DNA of 64,000 bases, from NCBI RefSeq assembly GCF_947090785.1, contig NZ_OX352320.1, positions 3,213,001 to 3,277,000 on the forward strand, given 5' to 3'. Below, piece after piece: positions 8,665 through 17,713 of this stretch. The position numbers and the translations under genes are program-made. The stretch comes from Rheinheimera sp. MM224 (GTDB lineage: Bacteria > Pseudomonadota > Gammaproteobacteria > Enterobacterales > Alteromonadaceae). Position 1 is the stretch's first letter; each line of letters opens with the position of its first letter. A model generated the notes under the pieces. The model ran no database searches. It was given only the letters and a program-made list of their open reading frames with translations, and was not told the origin of the DNA.

Positions 8665-9576
8665 TTACTCTGTCCAGACTGGCGCCCATGGATATTGACT
8701 AAAAGCTTCGCTAAACCATTGCAGCGCCTTGCCTTGACCTTGTTTTTGCCAGGCCAGATACAACATGGCTTTATCCCTGGGAATGCTGGTTTTTTTGGCT
8801 ATTAATAAACCTCTGGCCAGCTCATCCCGGATCAAATGTTTAGGCAAAAATCCAACCCCTAAGCCCTGCACCTGAGCTGCAATTTTGGCTTGCATGGAGC
8901 TGACTCTAAGTACCCGGCGGGTGGTAAATAAACCTGTACTGCGTTTAGGCGCATCTAAAGCAGAATCTGAAACTACTATAGCGGTTTCCTGCTCTACATC
9001 AGCTAAATCAATCTGCCTGTTGATATTGGCCAGTTCATGCACAGGTGATAAAGCAAAGACAAATTCCACTTCACCTATAGGCACCAACTCATATTTACCT
9101 TTGGGCATATCAGCCGACACTCCTACCGCAATTTGAGCACGTCCTGTTTCCAAAGCCTCCCAACCACCGCCTAAGACTTCTTCACGCATGCTGACTTCAG
9201 TCATTTTGCCAAGCGCCATAAACTCATTAATTAAACTCAACACAGGCGGATACGGCACTATGCTGTCTTTGGCAATAACAAACTGGGTTTCCCAGCCGGT
9301 ATCCACTTGTTTAATTGCATCCTGCAACCGGCTGGCGGCTTGCAATAACTCACGCCCCTGCTGTAATAACAGCTGACCCGCCGGAGTCAGCTGGGCTTTT
9401 TGCTTAGAACGATCAAACAGCTGCACATCCAGGTCGGCCTCTAATTTAGCGATGGTATAGCTTAAAGCAGAAGGTACTTTATATAAGTGTTCAGCGGCCG
9501 CCGCAAAGCTGCCCTTGCGATCGATAGCGTCCATGGCGCGTAAAGCGTCCAGCGTCAGAATAGGATGATTAGCCAT
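8665..9576 (-). CDS. LysR-family regulator, YhaJ-like
   Basis: A 303-residue LysR-type regulator. The N-terminal helix-turn-helix covers residues 5-65 (AIDRKGSFAAAAEHLYKVPSA), and a linker helix and periplasmic-binding-type effector domain follow. The N-terminus closely resembles E. coli YhaJ as I recall it. It is divergent from a DoxX gene and a pirin gene. In E. coli YhaJ controls yqjF (a DoxX protein) and neighbours a pirin gene, so the same regulatory unit is likely here. An AAGG motif precedes ATG 9576. The effector is unknown; aromatic or quinone-like compounds are suggested by analogy. Confidence 0.9.
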   Translation of the reverse strand: MANHPILTLDALRAMDAIDRKGSFAAAAEHLYKVPSALSYTIAKLEADLDVQLFDRSKQKAQLTPAGQLLLQQGRELLQAASRLQDAIKQVDTGWETQFVIAKDSIVPYPPVLSLINEFMALGKMTEVSMREEVLGGGWEALETGRAQIAVGVSADMPKGKYELVPIGEVEFVFALSPVHELANINRQIDLADVEQETAIVVSDSALDAPKRSTGLFTTRRVLRVSSMQAKIAAQVQGLGVGFLPKHLIRDELARGLLIAKKTSIPRDKAMLYLAWQKQGQGKALQWFSEAFSQYPWAPVWTE

Positions 9577-9610
9577 AAAAACCTTAGTGTGGATCCTTTA
9601 CGGAGTGATG

Positions 9611-9625
9611 TTCAAATATTTTGAA
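9611..9625. promoter_or_regulatory. Candidate LysR box between lysR and doxX
   Basis: TTCAAATATTTTGAA has six-base inverted arms (TTCAAA/TTTGAA) and contains the T-N11-A pattern typical of LysR-type operators. It lies 35 bases upstream of the regulator start and about 130 bases upstream of doxX. Binding is inferred. Confidence 0.5.
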
Positions 9626-9755
9626 TATTAAACTCAGTTTATTCCGCTTTTTTAAAAATGCAAGCCGTTCTAAAGTACACACATCGGAACTGACAAGCGG
9701 TTTAAAGCAGTCTGACAACCCTAACTAACGGTCAATTTATTTAAAGGTGAATACG

Positions 9756-10202
9756 ATGAACAAAGCAACTTTACAGAAAATTTTTGGTACTAACGCAGGT
9801 TTTGGCGCTTTAGCTTTACGAGTTCCTGTCGGTATTATTTTTGCTGCACACGGTGCTCAGAAATTATTTGGCTGGTTTGGTGGCTACGGCTTAGAAGGCA
9901 CTGGCGGCTGGATGGAAAGCATAGGTCTGGCTCCAGGTGTACTGATGGCATTTTTAGCTGGTGCAGCTGAGTTTTTTGGTGGTCTGGCCTTGGTGTTTGG
10001 TGTACTGACCCGACCTGCAGCTGTGACTTTAATTATCGCCATGTTAGTGGCCATTTTTAAAGTGCACTTCGCCAACGGTTTCTTTATGAGCACCAACGGT
10101 TACGAATTTGCTTTAGCCCTGTTAGCAGCAAGCGTTTCTCTGCTGTTCAGCGGTGCAGGTAAAGCTTCAGTCGACGCCATTATCGCGAAGAAACTGAACT
10201 AA
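9756..10202 (+). CDS. DoxX-family membrane protein (YqjF-like)
   Basis: A 148-residue inner-membrane protein with four hydrophobic helices. The DoxX signature is visible: RVPVGIIFAAHGAQKLFGWF at the first helix, FLAGAAEFFGGLALVFG at the second, then PAAVTLIIAMLVAIFKVH. Family members take part in thiosulfate or quinone-linked redox reactions or in stress responses; the role is unproven for most. ATG 9756 is preceded by AAAGGTGA at good spacing, so the in-frame GTG at 9747 is rejected. It is followed by the pirin gene after a hairpin-bearing 54-base gap and is divergent from the YhaJ-like regulator. Confidence 0.88.
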   Translation: MNKATLQKIFGTNAGFGALALRVPVGIIFAAHGAQKLFGWFGGYGLEGTGGWMESIGLAPGVLMAFLAGAAEFFGGLALVFGVLTRPAAVTLIIAMLVAIFKVHFANGFFMSTNGYEFALALLAASVSLLFSGAGKASVDAIIAKKLN

Positions 10203-10217
10203 TAATCCACTCAAATA

Positions 10218-10242
10218 GACTCTCTCAACAACAGAGAGAGTC
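10218..10242 (+). promoter_or_regulatory. Intercistronic hairpin between doxX and pirin genes
   Basis: Nine-base perfect arms GACTCTCTC/GAGAGAGTC enclose a 7-base loop. No U-run follows, so it is more likely an mRNA-stabilising or partial attenuation structure than a terminator. Confidence 0.5.
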
Positions 10243-10256
10243 TGCCGGAGTACAAA

Positions 10257-10949
10257 ATGATTGTATTAAGACGCTCTACCGACCGTGGCGTAGCCGCTTT
10301 CGGCTGGTTAAAAAGCAAGCACAGCTTCTCTTTTGGCCGTTATTACGACCCGGCTCATATGGGATTCTCAGCACTTCGAGTGATTAACGATGACGAAGTA
10401 GATGCAGCAGCTGGCTTTGATACTCATGGCCACCAGGACATGGAAATCATCAGTTATGTGCTGGAAGGGCAAATTGCCCACAAAGACTCAGCCGGTAATG
10501 TAAAAACTTTACCAGCAGGAGAATTCCAGTTGATGAGTGCAGGTAAAGGCATTTATCACAGCGAATTTAACGCCAGTGATAAAGACAACTTAAAGTTTTT
10601 GCAGATTTGGATCCAGCCGAACCAATTTGGTGGTGTACCAGGTTATCAGCAAAAAGACTTTAAAGCTGAACCTGGCTTAACGCTGGTGATATCACCGGAC
10701 GGTCGTGACGGCACCTTGCAGATCAAGCAGGATGCCTATTTATCGCAACTATTGTTAAGTGAACATGATGTGATTGAGTTGCCTGTGACTGTTAAACGTA
10801 ACTTCTACCTGCATTTAATTACAGGCGAATTAGAGTTAAACGGCACCCCAATGCAACCAGGTGATGGCGCAAAAATCAGTAAACAAACTGAACTGAAAGC
10901 CTTAGCCACTCAAGGTCCGATCAAAGCTTTATGGTTTGATTTGCCTTAA
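10257..10949 (+). CDS. Pirin family protein (YhaK/YhhW type)
   Basis: A 230-residue bicupin. The N-terminal pirin domain contains the metal-binding pattern FDTHGHQDMEIISYVLEG (histidines and glutamate), then HKDSAG, and H-x-E in KGIYHSEFN. Related YhhW shows quercetinase activity, so a quinone- or flavonoid-oxidising role is possible. The gene follows doxX in the same direction, with CCGGAG as ribosome-binding site. A strong bidirectional terminator comes directly after. The DoxX-pirin pairing under a LysR regulator suggests a defence against redox-active aromatic compounds (inference). Confidence 0.92.
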   Translation: MIVLRRSTDRGVAAFGWLKSKHSFSFGRYYDPAHMGFSALRVINDDEVDAAAGFDTHGHQDMEIISYVLEGQIAHKDSAGNVKTLPAGEFQLMSAGKGIYHSEFNASDKDNLKFLQIWIQPNQFGGVPGYQQKDFKAEPGLTLVISPDGRDGTLQIKQDAYLSQLLLSEHDVIELPVTVKRNFYLHLITGELELNGTPMQPGDGAKISKQTELKALATQGPIKALWFDLP

Positions 10950-10955
10950 CTTAAT

Positions 10956-10987
10956 AAAAGAAGGGAGCACTTTTGCTCCCTTCTTTT
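10956..10987. terminator. Bidirectional terminator between pirin and chemoreceptor genes
   Basis: A 14-base perfect stem, AAAAGAAGGGAGCA and its complement, with a 4-base loop. U-rich tracts arise on both strands, and the two flanking genes converge here. Confidence 0.9.
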
Positions 10988-11016
10988 CTTGCTTTGACTA
11001 TGACCATAAAAATGAC

Positions 11017-12768
11017 CTAGTCCCTTTTATTCAGTTTGTTTAAGGTTTCAGACAAGCTGTTCAGCAACGACTGATTTTTCCCTACCACCGAATTAATCTC
11101 ACTGGCTGAAGCACTGGCTTTAGACGCCAGATGCCGAACTTCGTCGGCGACCACAGAAAAACCACGTCCGGCCTCACCTGCCCTTGCTGCCTCAATAGCA
11201 GCATTCAGCGCTAACAGATTAGTTTGATCAGCAATGGAGTTAATAGAGGACACCATATTGTTGATACTCTGGCCTGAACTGACCAGTTCAGACATCACTG
11301 AATCACTGGTTTGCACCACTAATAAACGTTCTGAAATATCAGAGCCAAACATAATAATTTTTTGCAATTCGCCGTAGGTATCCCTGACGGCACAAAAGGT
11401 CGCAGCAATACCTAATTGTTTACCATTGGCCTGTACATGAATATCAGCAACTACACTTTGTCCTGCCAGCACTTTAGCGGCCTGATCCTGATTTAAAAAA
11501 CTGCGCCAATCGGCAACGGCACGGCTGAACTGTTCGTTATTAAGCTTAAACTGACGTTGAGGATAGTCATTGATATCCATCAATTGCCCGGCGTTATTCC
11601 ACTCCAGCATCAGATTCGACTGGCTGATCGCTTGAAAACGGGTTTGATATTCCAAAGCTGAAGATTTTACTTTGCTGATATCAGCTAAAATCGCAATGTA
11701 ATTACTGTGCTGGCCATTTTCATCGTACACCGGGTTGCTGGTGACAGAAATCCACAAGGAGGAGCCATCTTTACGATGAATTTCAATTTCATCATAAAAA
11801 GCCCGTGGTGCATTTAATTCAGCTTCAATCCGATCTTTAGTAACAGGATCCGTTTTAGGCCCCACTAAAAACTCTCTGGCTCTGTGACCTAACACTTCAT
11901 GCTGTGCATAACCCGTCATCTGGCTAAAGCCTTTGTTGACATACTGGATCTGGCGATCTGAATTAGAAATCAACACTGCATTGTCGGTTTCATTCGCCAC
12001 CATAGAAAGCAAACGAAACTCTTTTTTCTGCTCCACATCATGGCTGATATCGTTGGCAAATTTCACTATTTTCAGCACTTTACCATCTGGCCCTTTGATC
12101 GGGTTGTAAGTGGCGTGGATCCAGACTTCCTTGCCACTTTTAGTCAATCTTTTGTATTCGGCCGTCTGATAGTTTCCTTCCCTCAATCGACGCCAAAAAT
12201 CGCTGTAACTGTTCGATGCGGCTTCTTTAGGGTCAACAAAAATACGGTGATGCTGCCCAGTTACTTCTTTTAAGCTATAACCCATTAAATTCAGAAAGTT
12301 AGGGTTGGCAAATAAGATTTTTCCGTCCAGATCAAATTCAATCACAGCCTGAGCTCTGTGAATAGCCTGCAGCTGAGATTCAAAGTCAGCCTGCTTTAAC
12401 ACCTGCTCTGTGATATCAGAGGCAAACTTAATCACATGATGAACTTTGCCATTTTTGAGAATGGGAGTGTATGACGCCTGGATCCAGACTTCCCTACCAC
12501 TTTTAGTAATACGCTTAAATTCAGCAGTTTGAGGCTTACCGTTACGTAAATCAGCCCAAAACTGCTGATAGGCCGCTGAGTTGGCAGTACCTGATTCAAC
12601 AAAAATACTATGGTGTTTACCTTTAACTTCCTGTAGCTGATACCCCATCAGGTTAAGGAAATTATCATTGGCGTGCTCTATACGCCCATCCAGCGAAAAC
12701 TGAATCACAGCCTGAGTTGTATTAATGGCGTTGACGATATTGTCCGAATTTGAATTAAAACCAAACAT
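11017..12768 (-). CDS. Soluble multi-PAS methyl-accepting chemotaxis protein
   Basis: 583 residues with no membrane segment. Two near-identical PAS-PAC units (residues about 10-120 and 130-245; [20 protein letters not shown] and [13 protein letters not shown]) are followed by a third PAS ([20 protein letters not shown]) and a diverged fourth. The C-terminal 105 residues hold the receptor hairpin tip ([20 protein letters not shown], then [15 protein letters not shown]). The coiled coils on either side are very short, so methylation helices seem absent. It could be a cytoplasmic redox or ligand sensor acting on CheA/CheW, like BdlA. The start is ATG 12768, with AAGGGAG upstream at better spacing than for GTG 12774. 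Confidence 0.88.
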   Translation of the reverse strand: MFGFNSNSDNIVNAINTTQAVIQFSLDGRIEHANDNFLNLMGYQLQEVKGKHHSIFVESGTANSAAYQQFWADLRNGKPQTAEFKRITKSGREVWIQASYTPILKNGKVHHVIKFASDITEQVLKQADFESQLQAIHRAQAVIEFDLDGKILFANPNFLNLMGYSLKEVTGQHHRIFVDPKEAASNSYSDFWRRLREGNYQTAEYKRLTKSGKEVWIHATYNPIKGPDGKVLKIVKFANDISHDVEQKKEFRLLSMVANETDNAVLISNSDRQIQYVNKGFSQMTGYAQHEVLGHRAREFLVGPKTDPVTKDRIEAELNAPRAFYDEIEIHRKDGSSLWISVTSNPVYDENGQHSNYIAILADISKVKSSALEYQTRFQAISQSNLMLEWNNAGQLMDINDYPQRQFKLNNEQFSRAVADWRSFLNQDQAAKVLAGQSVVADIHVQANGKQLGIAATFCAVRDTYGELQKIIMFGSDISERLLVVQTSDSVMSELVSSGQSINNMVSSINSIADQTNLLALNAAIEAARAGEAGRGFSVVADEVRHLASKASASASEINSVVGKNQSLLNSLSETLNKLNKRD

Positions 12769-12895
12769 AACCACACACTCCCTTGCTGTAACAGTATCCT
12801 GAATTGGTACCGTTTTAACTATAGGCAGGTGATTGATTTAGTACAGAAAATTCAGATATTTTTTTGCCAACAGGCTAAAGATCATTGTTTTAGTG

Positions 12896-12920
12896 AAAAG
12901 ACTCAAGGTAAGAGTCTTTT
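12896..12920 (-). terminator. Terminator after the esterase gene
   Basis: Arms AAAAGACTC/GAGTCTTTT enclose a 7-base loop. On the minus strand the hairpin ends in TTTT. It overlaps the esterase stop codon. Confidence 0.65.
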
Positions 12921-13755
12921 ATTTCCTGGCCTTAAATAACCACAAAACTGCAGTTTTAAATTCATTCCGCCATGCAGCTTCATTGTGCTCTGCATCCGCG
13001 ACCAGGTGATACTGAGTCTGCTCTTTTGCATGGCCTTTACTAAGTACAGCCTGATAAACTCGCTCGACATCCGGCACCATAGAGTCTCCTTCTTTGCCAC
13101 CCATATAAAAATACAAAAGTGCCTCTTGTGCAGCAGGCTGATTTTCAAACCAACTGCCCTGTTGGCCAGCTGCCCAATAAGAAGGAGAAAAAATACCCGC
13201 TTTACCAAATACCTGTGGGAATTGCAGTATGGCGTAATGGCTGATTAAGCCCCCCATAGAGCTGCCCATAATGCCAGTGTGCTCAGCATCAACCAAAGTT
13301 CGGTAATGCAGATCGATATAAGGTTTCACTGTGTTGGCTATAAACTCCACATAAGCTTTGCCTTCAGCTTTACCAAACTCAGCATGATCCGCAGGGTTCA
13401 GCTCCGTCATACGCTTTTCAGCACCATTATCGATAGCCACCACTATCAGCTCAAGCTGGCCTAAGGCGGCCAGATCGTTCAGTGTTTCATCTACCCCCCA
13501 TTCACCAGCGTACGCTGTCGCACTATCAAATACATTTTGGCCATCATGCATATAAAGTACAGGGTAGCTTTTGTCTGATGTGCCGTAGCCCGGTGGTAAA
13601 TACAAACGCACTTGCCTGCTACGGTTCAAGCCCGGCATCACAAATGCTTCATTCAATACCGTCACTTCCGCTGCTGCGGTAGACACTTTGTTTTGTTGCT
13701 GTGGTTCAGTACAAGCCATCAACACCAAGGGTAGAGCTAAAATAAGTTGACGCAT
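12919..13755 (-). CDS. Lipoprotein alpha/beta-hydrolase, esterase D/Fes-like
   Basis: A 278-residue protein with a lipoprotein signal (LVLMAC lipobox, Cys about residue 15). The hydrolase fold is of the putative-esterase family: RLYLPPGY, then VLYMHDGQNVFD, the nucleophile elbow GSSMGGL, and a C-terminal histidine in DAEHNEAAWRNE. Relatives hydrolyse siderophore or acyl esters in the periplasm; the substrate here is unknown. ATG 13755 has AAGGAG eight bases upstream, better than the GTG codons before it. It is a single-gene transcript ending in a hairpin at 12896-12920. Confidence 0.88.
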   Translation of the reverse strand: MRQLILALPLVLMACTEPQQQNKVSTAAAEVTVLNEAFVMPGLNRSRQVRLYLPPGYGTSDKSYPVLYMHDGQNVFDSATAYAGEWGVDETLNDLAALGQLELIVVAIDNGAEKRMTELNPADHAEFGKAEGKAYVEFIANTVKPYIDLHYRTLVDAEHTGIMGSSMGGLISHYAILQFPQVFGKAGIFSPSYWAAGQQGSWFENQPAAQEALLYFYMGGKEGDSMVPDVERVYQAVLSKGHAKEQTQYHLVADAEHNEAAWRNEFKTAVLWLFKARK

Positions 13756-13925
13756 CACCACAACTCCTTAAGTAATAACAGAATGCAAAAAGCTGAGCCT
13801 AACCAGCTTCTTTAAAAACACCAAATAAAAAATGTTACAGAATGCAGCCCGCCATCTCACCTTGAATTGCGCAAAACAGCCAGCTAAAGTGGCGCCTCAC
13901 TCTGATTCCCGTTGTGGCCCTTTGT

Positions 13926-14792
13926 ATGAATTTTTCGTCTTACCGCTATTTTTATATGGCCGCTTTAGCGGCCGCCATGATGGGCACTATTGGTGTCATT
14001 GCCCGTTACAGTGAAATAGACCCTGCCAGCCTGACTTTTTACCGTTTAGGTGTAGGCGCTTTAATTCTGGCTTTGTATTTAGCTTTTACAGGGCAACTGC
14101 GGTTATTAGCTGGAAAACCACCCGTTTTAGTCCTGCTGAATGGTGTCTTGCTGGCCAGTTTTATTTTGTGTTTTTTATCCGCTATTCAGACGATTTCACT
14201 GACTTTGGCTATTTTGCTGGTGTATCTGGCACCGGCATTATCGGCCATCCTCGCCCATTTCTTATTCGCAGAACGCTTAACAAGCCGAACTTTATTGTTG
14301 ATTGTATTGGCATTTTTTGGTTTCGCTATGCTGCAGGAGTTTCAGATCGATAGCCGCATTGAACAACAACAAGGGCTTTGGTATGCGATGGCCTCTTTAG
14401 TCACCTACACCGCTTTTATATTGCTGAATAAAAAAGTGCCTGACACTGTGCCTTTGTATCACAAAAGCTTTTATCAGCTTGTGGTGGGTTCTTTGTGTGT
14501 TTTACCTTTGATGATAAATCAGCCCTGGCCTGAATTTGCTCAATGGCCCTGGCTTATTGTTGCAGGTTTATTTCCGGGTTTTTTAGCTTTGATATTTGCT
14601 TTGCAGGCCATTCAACATTTACCGACACGAGTCTTTGGCACCCTGGCTTATCTGGAACCTGTGGTGGTGATTATTGCGGCATGGCTGTTATTTGCCGAAC
14701 CTATGTCGTTATTGCAATGGCTTGGAGCTCTACTGATTTTAGCCTCTGGTGTAGCACAGGCCTGGTTAAGTCAAAGCCCCAAAGCAAGCTAA
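13926..14792 (+). CDS. EamA/DMT-family exporter
   Basis: A 288-residue inner-membrane protein made of two repeated EamA domains of five helices each. Typical marks are the first-helix start MAALAAAMMGTIGVIARY, the conserved FYRLGVGALIL, and in the second half FGTLAYLEPVVVIIAAWLLF. DMT transporters usually export metabolites or amino acids; the substrate is unknown. ATG 13926 is the first ATG; an upstream GTG (13914) is possible and neither has a clear ribosome-binding site. It is convergent with the small secreted-protein gene, 1 base from its stop. Confidence 0.87.
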   Translation: MNFSSYRYFYMAALAAAMMGTIGVIARYSEIDPASLTFYRLGVGALILALYLAFTGQLRLLAGKPPVLVLLNGVLLASFILCFLSAIQTISLTLAILLVYLAPALSAILAHFLFAERLTSRTLLLIVLAFFGFAMLQEFQIDSRIEQQQGLWYAMASLVTYTAFILLNKKVPDTVPLYHKSFYQLVVGSLCVLPLMINQPWPEFAQWPWLIVAGLFPGFLALIFALQAIQHLPTRVFGTLAYLEPVVVIIAAWLLFAEPMSLLQWLGALLILASGVAQAWLSQSPKAS

Positions 14793-14793
14793 T

Positions 14794-15180
14794 TTAATCA
14801 GCGACTTCCAAAGACAACCTGTTACGCAACACTACTTCTTCACCGGGGCTAAACAGGTTGGTATTGTGCAGATACAACTCCAGCCTCATACCAGGCGTAA
14901 TGCGTAAAGGCCGCTCCAGCACATAACGTTTAGTGCAAGGTAAACTAAGCAACAGTTCGTCCTGAAGTTTAAGTTCGAGCTGGCATTTCACCCCGTCTGG
15001 CACCACGCCTGTCATACCGTAAGCAACCAGCTCGGCTTGTTTGACGGGCCATTCAGGTTGATGAGGGATACGACTTTGTTGCCCTGCAATAAGCAGTTTT
15101 TCAGTCGTCCAGAGTAGATCCAAAGGCGCAGCTTGCGTAAGCAAAGGAATAATAAGCAGCAAGCTGAGCGGAAGCTTCAT
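14794..15180 (-). CDS. Hypothetical secreted protein
   Basis: A 128-residue protein with a clear signal peptide (LPLSLLLIIPLLTQAAP). The mature part is beta-rich, with two cysteines (KCQL and LPCTKRY) about 22 residues apart that could form a disulfide. I do not recognise a family. It starts 3 bases after the end of the DUF2799 lipoprotein gene on the same strand, so the two are probably co-transcribed and act together in the envelope. Confidence 0.7.
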   Translation of the reverse strand: MKLPLSLLLIIPLLTQAAPLDLLWTTEKLLIAGQQSRIPHQPEWPVKQAELVAYGMTGVVPDGVKCQLELKLQDELLLSLPCTKRYVLERPLRITPGMRLELYLHNTNLFSPGEEVVLRNRLSLEVAD

Positions 15181-15183
15181 GCG

Positions 15184-15786
15184 TTAGCCACCTTGCTGGA
15201 TCAAACTAAATTGCAACTCAGCCTGCTTTAAATCACGCTGCAACTGACCTTGCATTTGATTTAACTGACGTAACTCTTGCTGTAAATTACGATTTTCATC
15301 CAGCAGATTTTGTTTCTGCTGCTTATCTTTCAGCACACTCAATTCTCTGCTGTTGTCGTCAATACGTTGTTCAAGACTGTCTATAGTGCCAGCGTTTTGC
15401 TGCAGAGTTTTTTGCAAATTCAGCAAAGCAGATTCAGCCTGATACCATTTGCGGCCACGGTCATACCCTAAACGGAACTGAGGTTCTAAAGCACCAATGC
15501 AAACCTTGTTATAGGCGCCACCACTTTGACCTAATTCGCGGCCGGCATCATAAGTACAATACAACAGAACCCCTTCAGCATGGCCTTGTTCGTAGGCTTT
15601 AAAATCAGAACTCATGCCATGTTCAGCACATTCTTTTTGGTAACTGCGAAATTTGCTGCTGGCTATACCTTGCTGGCCATCAGTTTTACCTATAGCAAAC
15701 CAATCACCCACCTGACATTCCTGTGGACTGATGCTGCTACAGCCAGTAAGCGCCAACATTGCTATCAGTAAAACACCTTGTTTCAT
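15184..15786 (-). CDS. DUF2799 family lipoprotein with coiled-coil tail
   Basis: A 200-residue lipoprotein (signal plus lipobox LALTGC). Residues about 20-125 match the DUF2799 pattern: GDWFAIGKTDGQQG, YEQGHAEGVLLYCTYDAGRELG and LGYDRGRKWYQ, repeated G-x-x-x-G units with conserved cysteines. The C-terminal 75 residues are a glutamine/leucine-rich coiled coil, longer than in the minimal family. Function unknown; outer-membrane anchoring is expected. ATG 15786 is preferred to the adjacent GTG. It probably forms an operon with the downstream secreted protein. Confidence 0.8.
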   Translation of the reverse strand: MKQGVLLIAMLALTGCSSISPQECQVGDWFAIGKTDGQQGIASSKFRSYQKECAEHGMSSDFKAYEQGHAEGVLLYCTYDAGRELGQSGGAYNKVCIGALEPQFRLGYDRGRKWYQAESALLNLQKTLQQNAGTIDSLEQRIDDNSRELSVLKDKQQKQNLLDENRNLQQELRQLNQMQGQLQRDLKQAELQFSLIQQGG

Positions 15787-15906
15787 CACACCTATCCCGT
15801 TGTATTCTCTATAAACTTCAGACCCCTACTTATAGCGGATTAGTTCAGCAAATACATCTTTTTTGCCTTAGACTAAACAGAGTTTTTGCAAAGACCTTTA
15901 GCTGTA

Positions 15907-16554
15907 ATGAATTATCTGGCTCATCTGTTGTTCGCACAACCAAGTTCTGATTCCCGTATTGGCAATTTATTGGGCGACTTTTACCATGGTACAAAACTGG
16001 AATTGTTAAGCCCTGCAGTTGCTGCTGGTTTATATAACCACAGAGCAGTCGACTGGTTTACCGATCATCATCCGGAAGTACGGGCTGCCCGTTTGTGGTT
16101 CAGTCCTGATATGCGGCGTTTTGCACCTATAACACTGGATATGTTGTTTGATTTTTGCCTGATTAAATACTGGAGACATTTTTATGATTCAGATTTTACA
16201 GAGTACAAAGGTCAACTGTACCGCAGCTTGCAAAATGATTTGCCACAGATGCCGGACGCTATGGCCAGTACTTTTAAGGCTGTGACCGAACAAGATTGGT
16301 TTGGTAACTACGTGCAACTTGAAGGTATTCAATATTCGCTGCGCCGTATGGCGTCACGTGGCCGCTTTACCGCGCGTTATGCTGCGATAGCAGATGAATT
16401 GCCAGAACTTCAGCAGCAAACTGAACTACTCTTTTTAAGTTTTTTTCCGCAGTTACAGCTTTTTATCCAACAAGCGGCGATAGAACAAAACCCGCTTCTG
16501 GCCTTTGATCGTTACAGCAAAGCGACAGGCAAAGACCAAAGTAATACAGCCTGA
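15907..16554 (+). CDS. acpH: Acyl carrier protein phosphodiesterase-like (AcpH)
   Basis: A 215-residue protein of the DUF479/AcpH family, which removes the phosphopantetheine group from acyl carrier protein. Seen here: the start MNYLAHLLFAQPSSDSRIGNLLGDF, given in parts as NYLAHLLFA and RIGNLLGDF, then NHRAVDWFTDHHPEV with metal-type histidine/aspartate residues, and TLDMLFDFCLIKYW. ATG 15907 gives the family-typical N-terminus; the seven upstream residues come from an earlier in-frame start and are dropped. Its 3' end overlaps the convergent sixA gene by about 43 bases, an antisense overlap. Confidence 0.88.
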   Translation: MNYLAHLLFAQPSSDSRIGNLLGDFYHGTKLELLSPAVAAGLYNHRAVDWFTDHHPEVRAARLWFSPDMRRFAPITLDMLFDFCLIKYWRHFYDSDFTEYKGQLYRSLQNDLPQMPDAMASTFKAVTEQDWFGNYVQLEGIQYSLRRMASRGRFTARYAAIADELPELQQQTELLFLSFFPQLQLFIQQAAIEQNPLLAFDRYSKATGKDQSNTA

Positions 16555-16982
16555 TCAAACCTGAGTTCAAGCGCTGTTATAGAGGCCTTTTTAATAAAAA
16601 AATGCCCGGAGTCTGTATTTAGTAACAGCGCCAGCAAAGCAGAAATATCAGGCTCATGGCCCACACAACAAACAGACTCAATCCCTTGAGCCATTAAGTC
16701 TGTTAACGCCTTGAGTTGCACTTCTGCGAGGGTTTCAATAATCAGCCAGGCCTGTTTTTGTGGTTCAGGCCAATCGGCGTGCTGATGCAGTAACAGCGCA
16801 GTTTGTTCAGCGCGTACCAAAGGGCTGGTCAGCAGCATCTGTGGTTTTAACTGCAGCTTTTTACAGAATTCGGCCAGTTTTTGGCTTTGTTTAATGCCTT
16901 TGTCTATTAAATGGCGACTTGGGTCCGGCAGACCCAAAGCTCTGTCCTGCGCTGTGGCATGACGCACTAAATACAGCAGCAT
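16512..16982 (-). CDS. sixA: Phosphohistidine phosphatase SixA
   Basis: A 156-residue histidine phosphatase of the small SixA branch. The catalytic RHG-type motif LVRHATAQD is at residues 5-13, SPLVRAEQTA gives the second arginine, and VGHEPDISALLALLL holds the second catalytic histidine. SixA dephosphorylates phosphohistidine in HPt domains and in the nitrogen PTS protein NPr. It overlaps acpH on the other strand. The downstream order on the minus strand is the secreted protein gene then sixA, six bases apart, so they may be co-transcribed. Confidence 0.9.
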   Translation of the reverse strand: MLLYLVRHATAQDRALGLPDPSRHLIDKGIKQSQKLAEFCKKLQLKPQMLLTSPLVRAEQTALLLHQHADWPEPQKQAWLIIETLAEVQLKALTDLMAQGIESVCCVGHEPDISALLALLLNTDSGHFFIKKASITALELRFDQAVLLWSLPVALL

Positions 16983-16988
16983 CAGGGG

Positions 16989-17543
16989 TTACTTCGCTTC
17001 TGGTGCAAAATCTGCACTTTCAAAATACAGTTGTTCTGCTTTTTTGTCTTTTGCCTGATAACTAATTTCATCTACAGCGCCCTCACCTGAAATGGCTTTT
17101 ACCAACAACTCCCCTTGCGTGAGCGGTATACGATAAACAGCGTTCTGCTCAGCCACTGCGCCTACAGCTTTATCCAACAGCTTTTGCTGCACTTGCACAG
17201 TGACAGTGCCAAGGTCCTTACCACCCCGCTCAAAGTGACCGAGATAGACTTGTGCATTAAAACTCTTCAGTTTACCCTGCTGTAAATCATTTAAAGCAAA
17301 AGGCTGCGGCTCCAGGGTGACTAAACGTTTTTCCTTGAGCGCTTGCAGGACCAGCTTCGGCATATCACTGCTGATCTGAAGCACAATCTGATGCGCATGT
17401 TTACCAGCAGGAAAAGGCAAATGGGAGGCAATCAACTGATTTTCCACCTGCAATAACACCATGCCGTGAACGCCATGACTGGCATGCAAGCAAGCCCATA
17501 GCGGGAAGCTGATATAAAACAACATAAGCCAAAGTAGTTTCAT
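16989..17543 (-). CDS. Hypothetical secreted protein with His-rich N-terminus
   Basis: A 184-residue protein. ATG 17543 yields a good signal peptide (MKLLWLMLFYISFPLWA) and is preferred to an upstream in-frame start that adds 28 polar residues. The mature N-terminus reads CLHASHGVHGMVLLQ, with three histidines and one cysteine close together, and PAGKHAHQI follows. This looks like a possible metal site and faintly recalls the HxHG start of zinc-regulated ZrgA/DUF2796 proteins, but the rest does not clearly match. The remainder is beta-rich. It is probably co-transcribed with sixA. Confidence 0.6.
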   Translation of the reverse strand: MKLLWLMLFYISFPLWACLHASHGVHGMVLLQVENQLIASHLPFPAGKHAHQIVLQISSDMPKLVLQALKEKRLVTLEPQPFALNDLQQGKLKSFNAQVYLGHFERGGKDLGTVTVQVQQKLLDKAVGAVAEQNAVYRIPLTQGELLVKAISGEGAVDEISYQAKDKKAEQLYFESADFAPEAK

Positions 17544-17643
17544 CGCGACTAACTCTTTAATTCTATTGTTCGAGAGTCTGAAACTATCTATGACATAGGT
17601 CAAGTTCCACACCAGATTGCGATACACAGACTGCTGAAAATAT

Positions 17644-17652
17644 TGCTATAAT
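17644..17652 (+). promoter_or_regulatory. Extended -10 promoter upstream of rraB
   Basis: TGCTATAAT is a perfect extended -10 element (TGN-TATAAT) 62 bases upstream of the rraB start. No good -35 lies at the usual distance, as expected for extended -10 promoters. Confidence 0.55.
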
Positions 17653-17713
17653 CCGGCCACTTGCCGCACTGGGCCTACCGGGTCGGCCTTTTAACTGATG
17701 TGGAGAGCGGACC

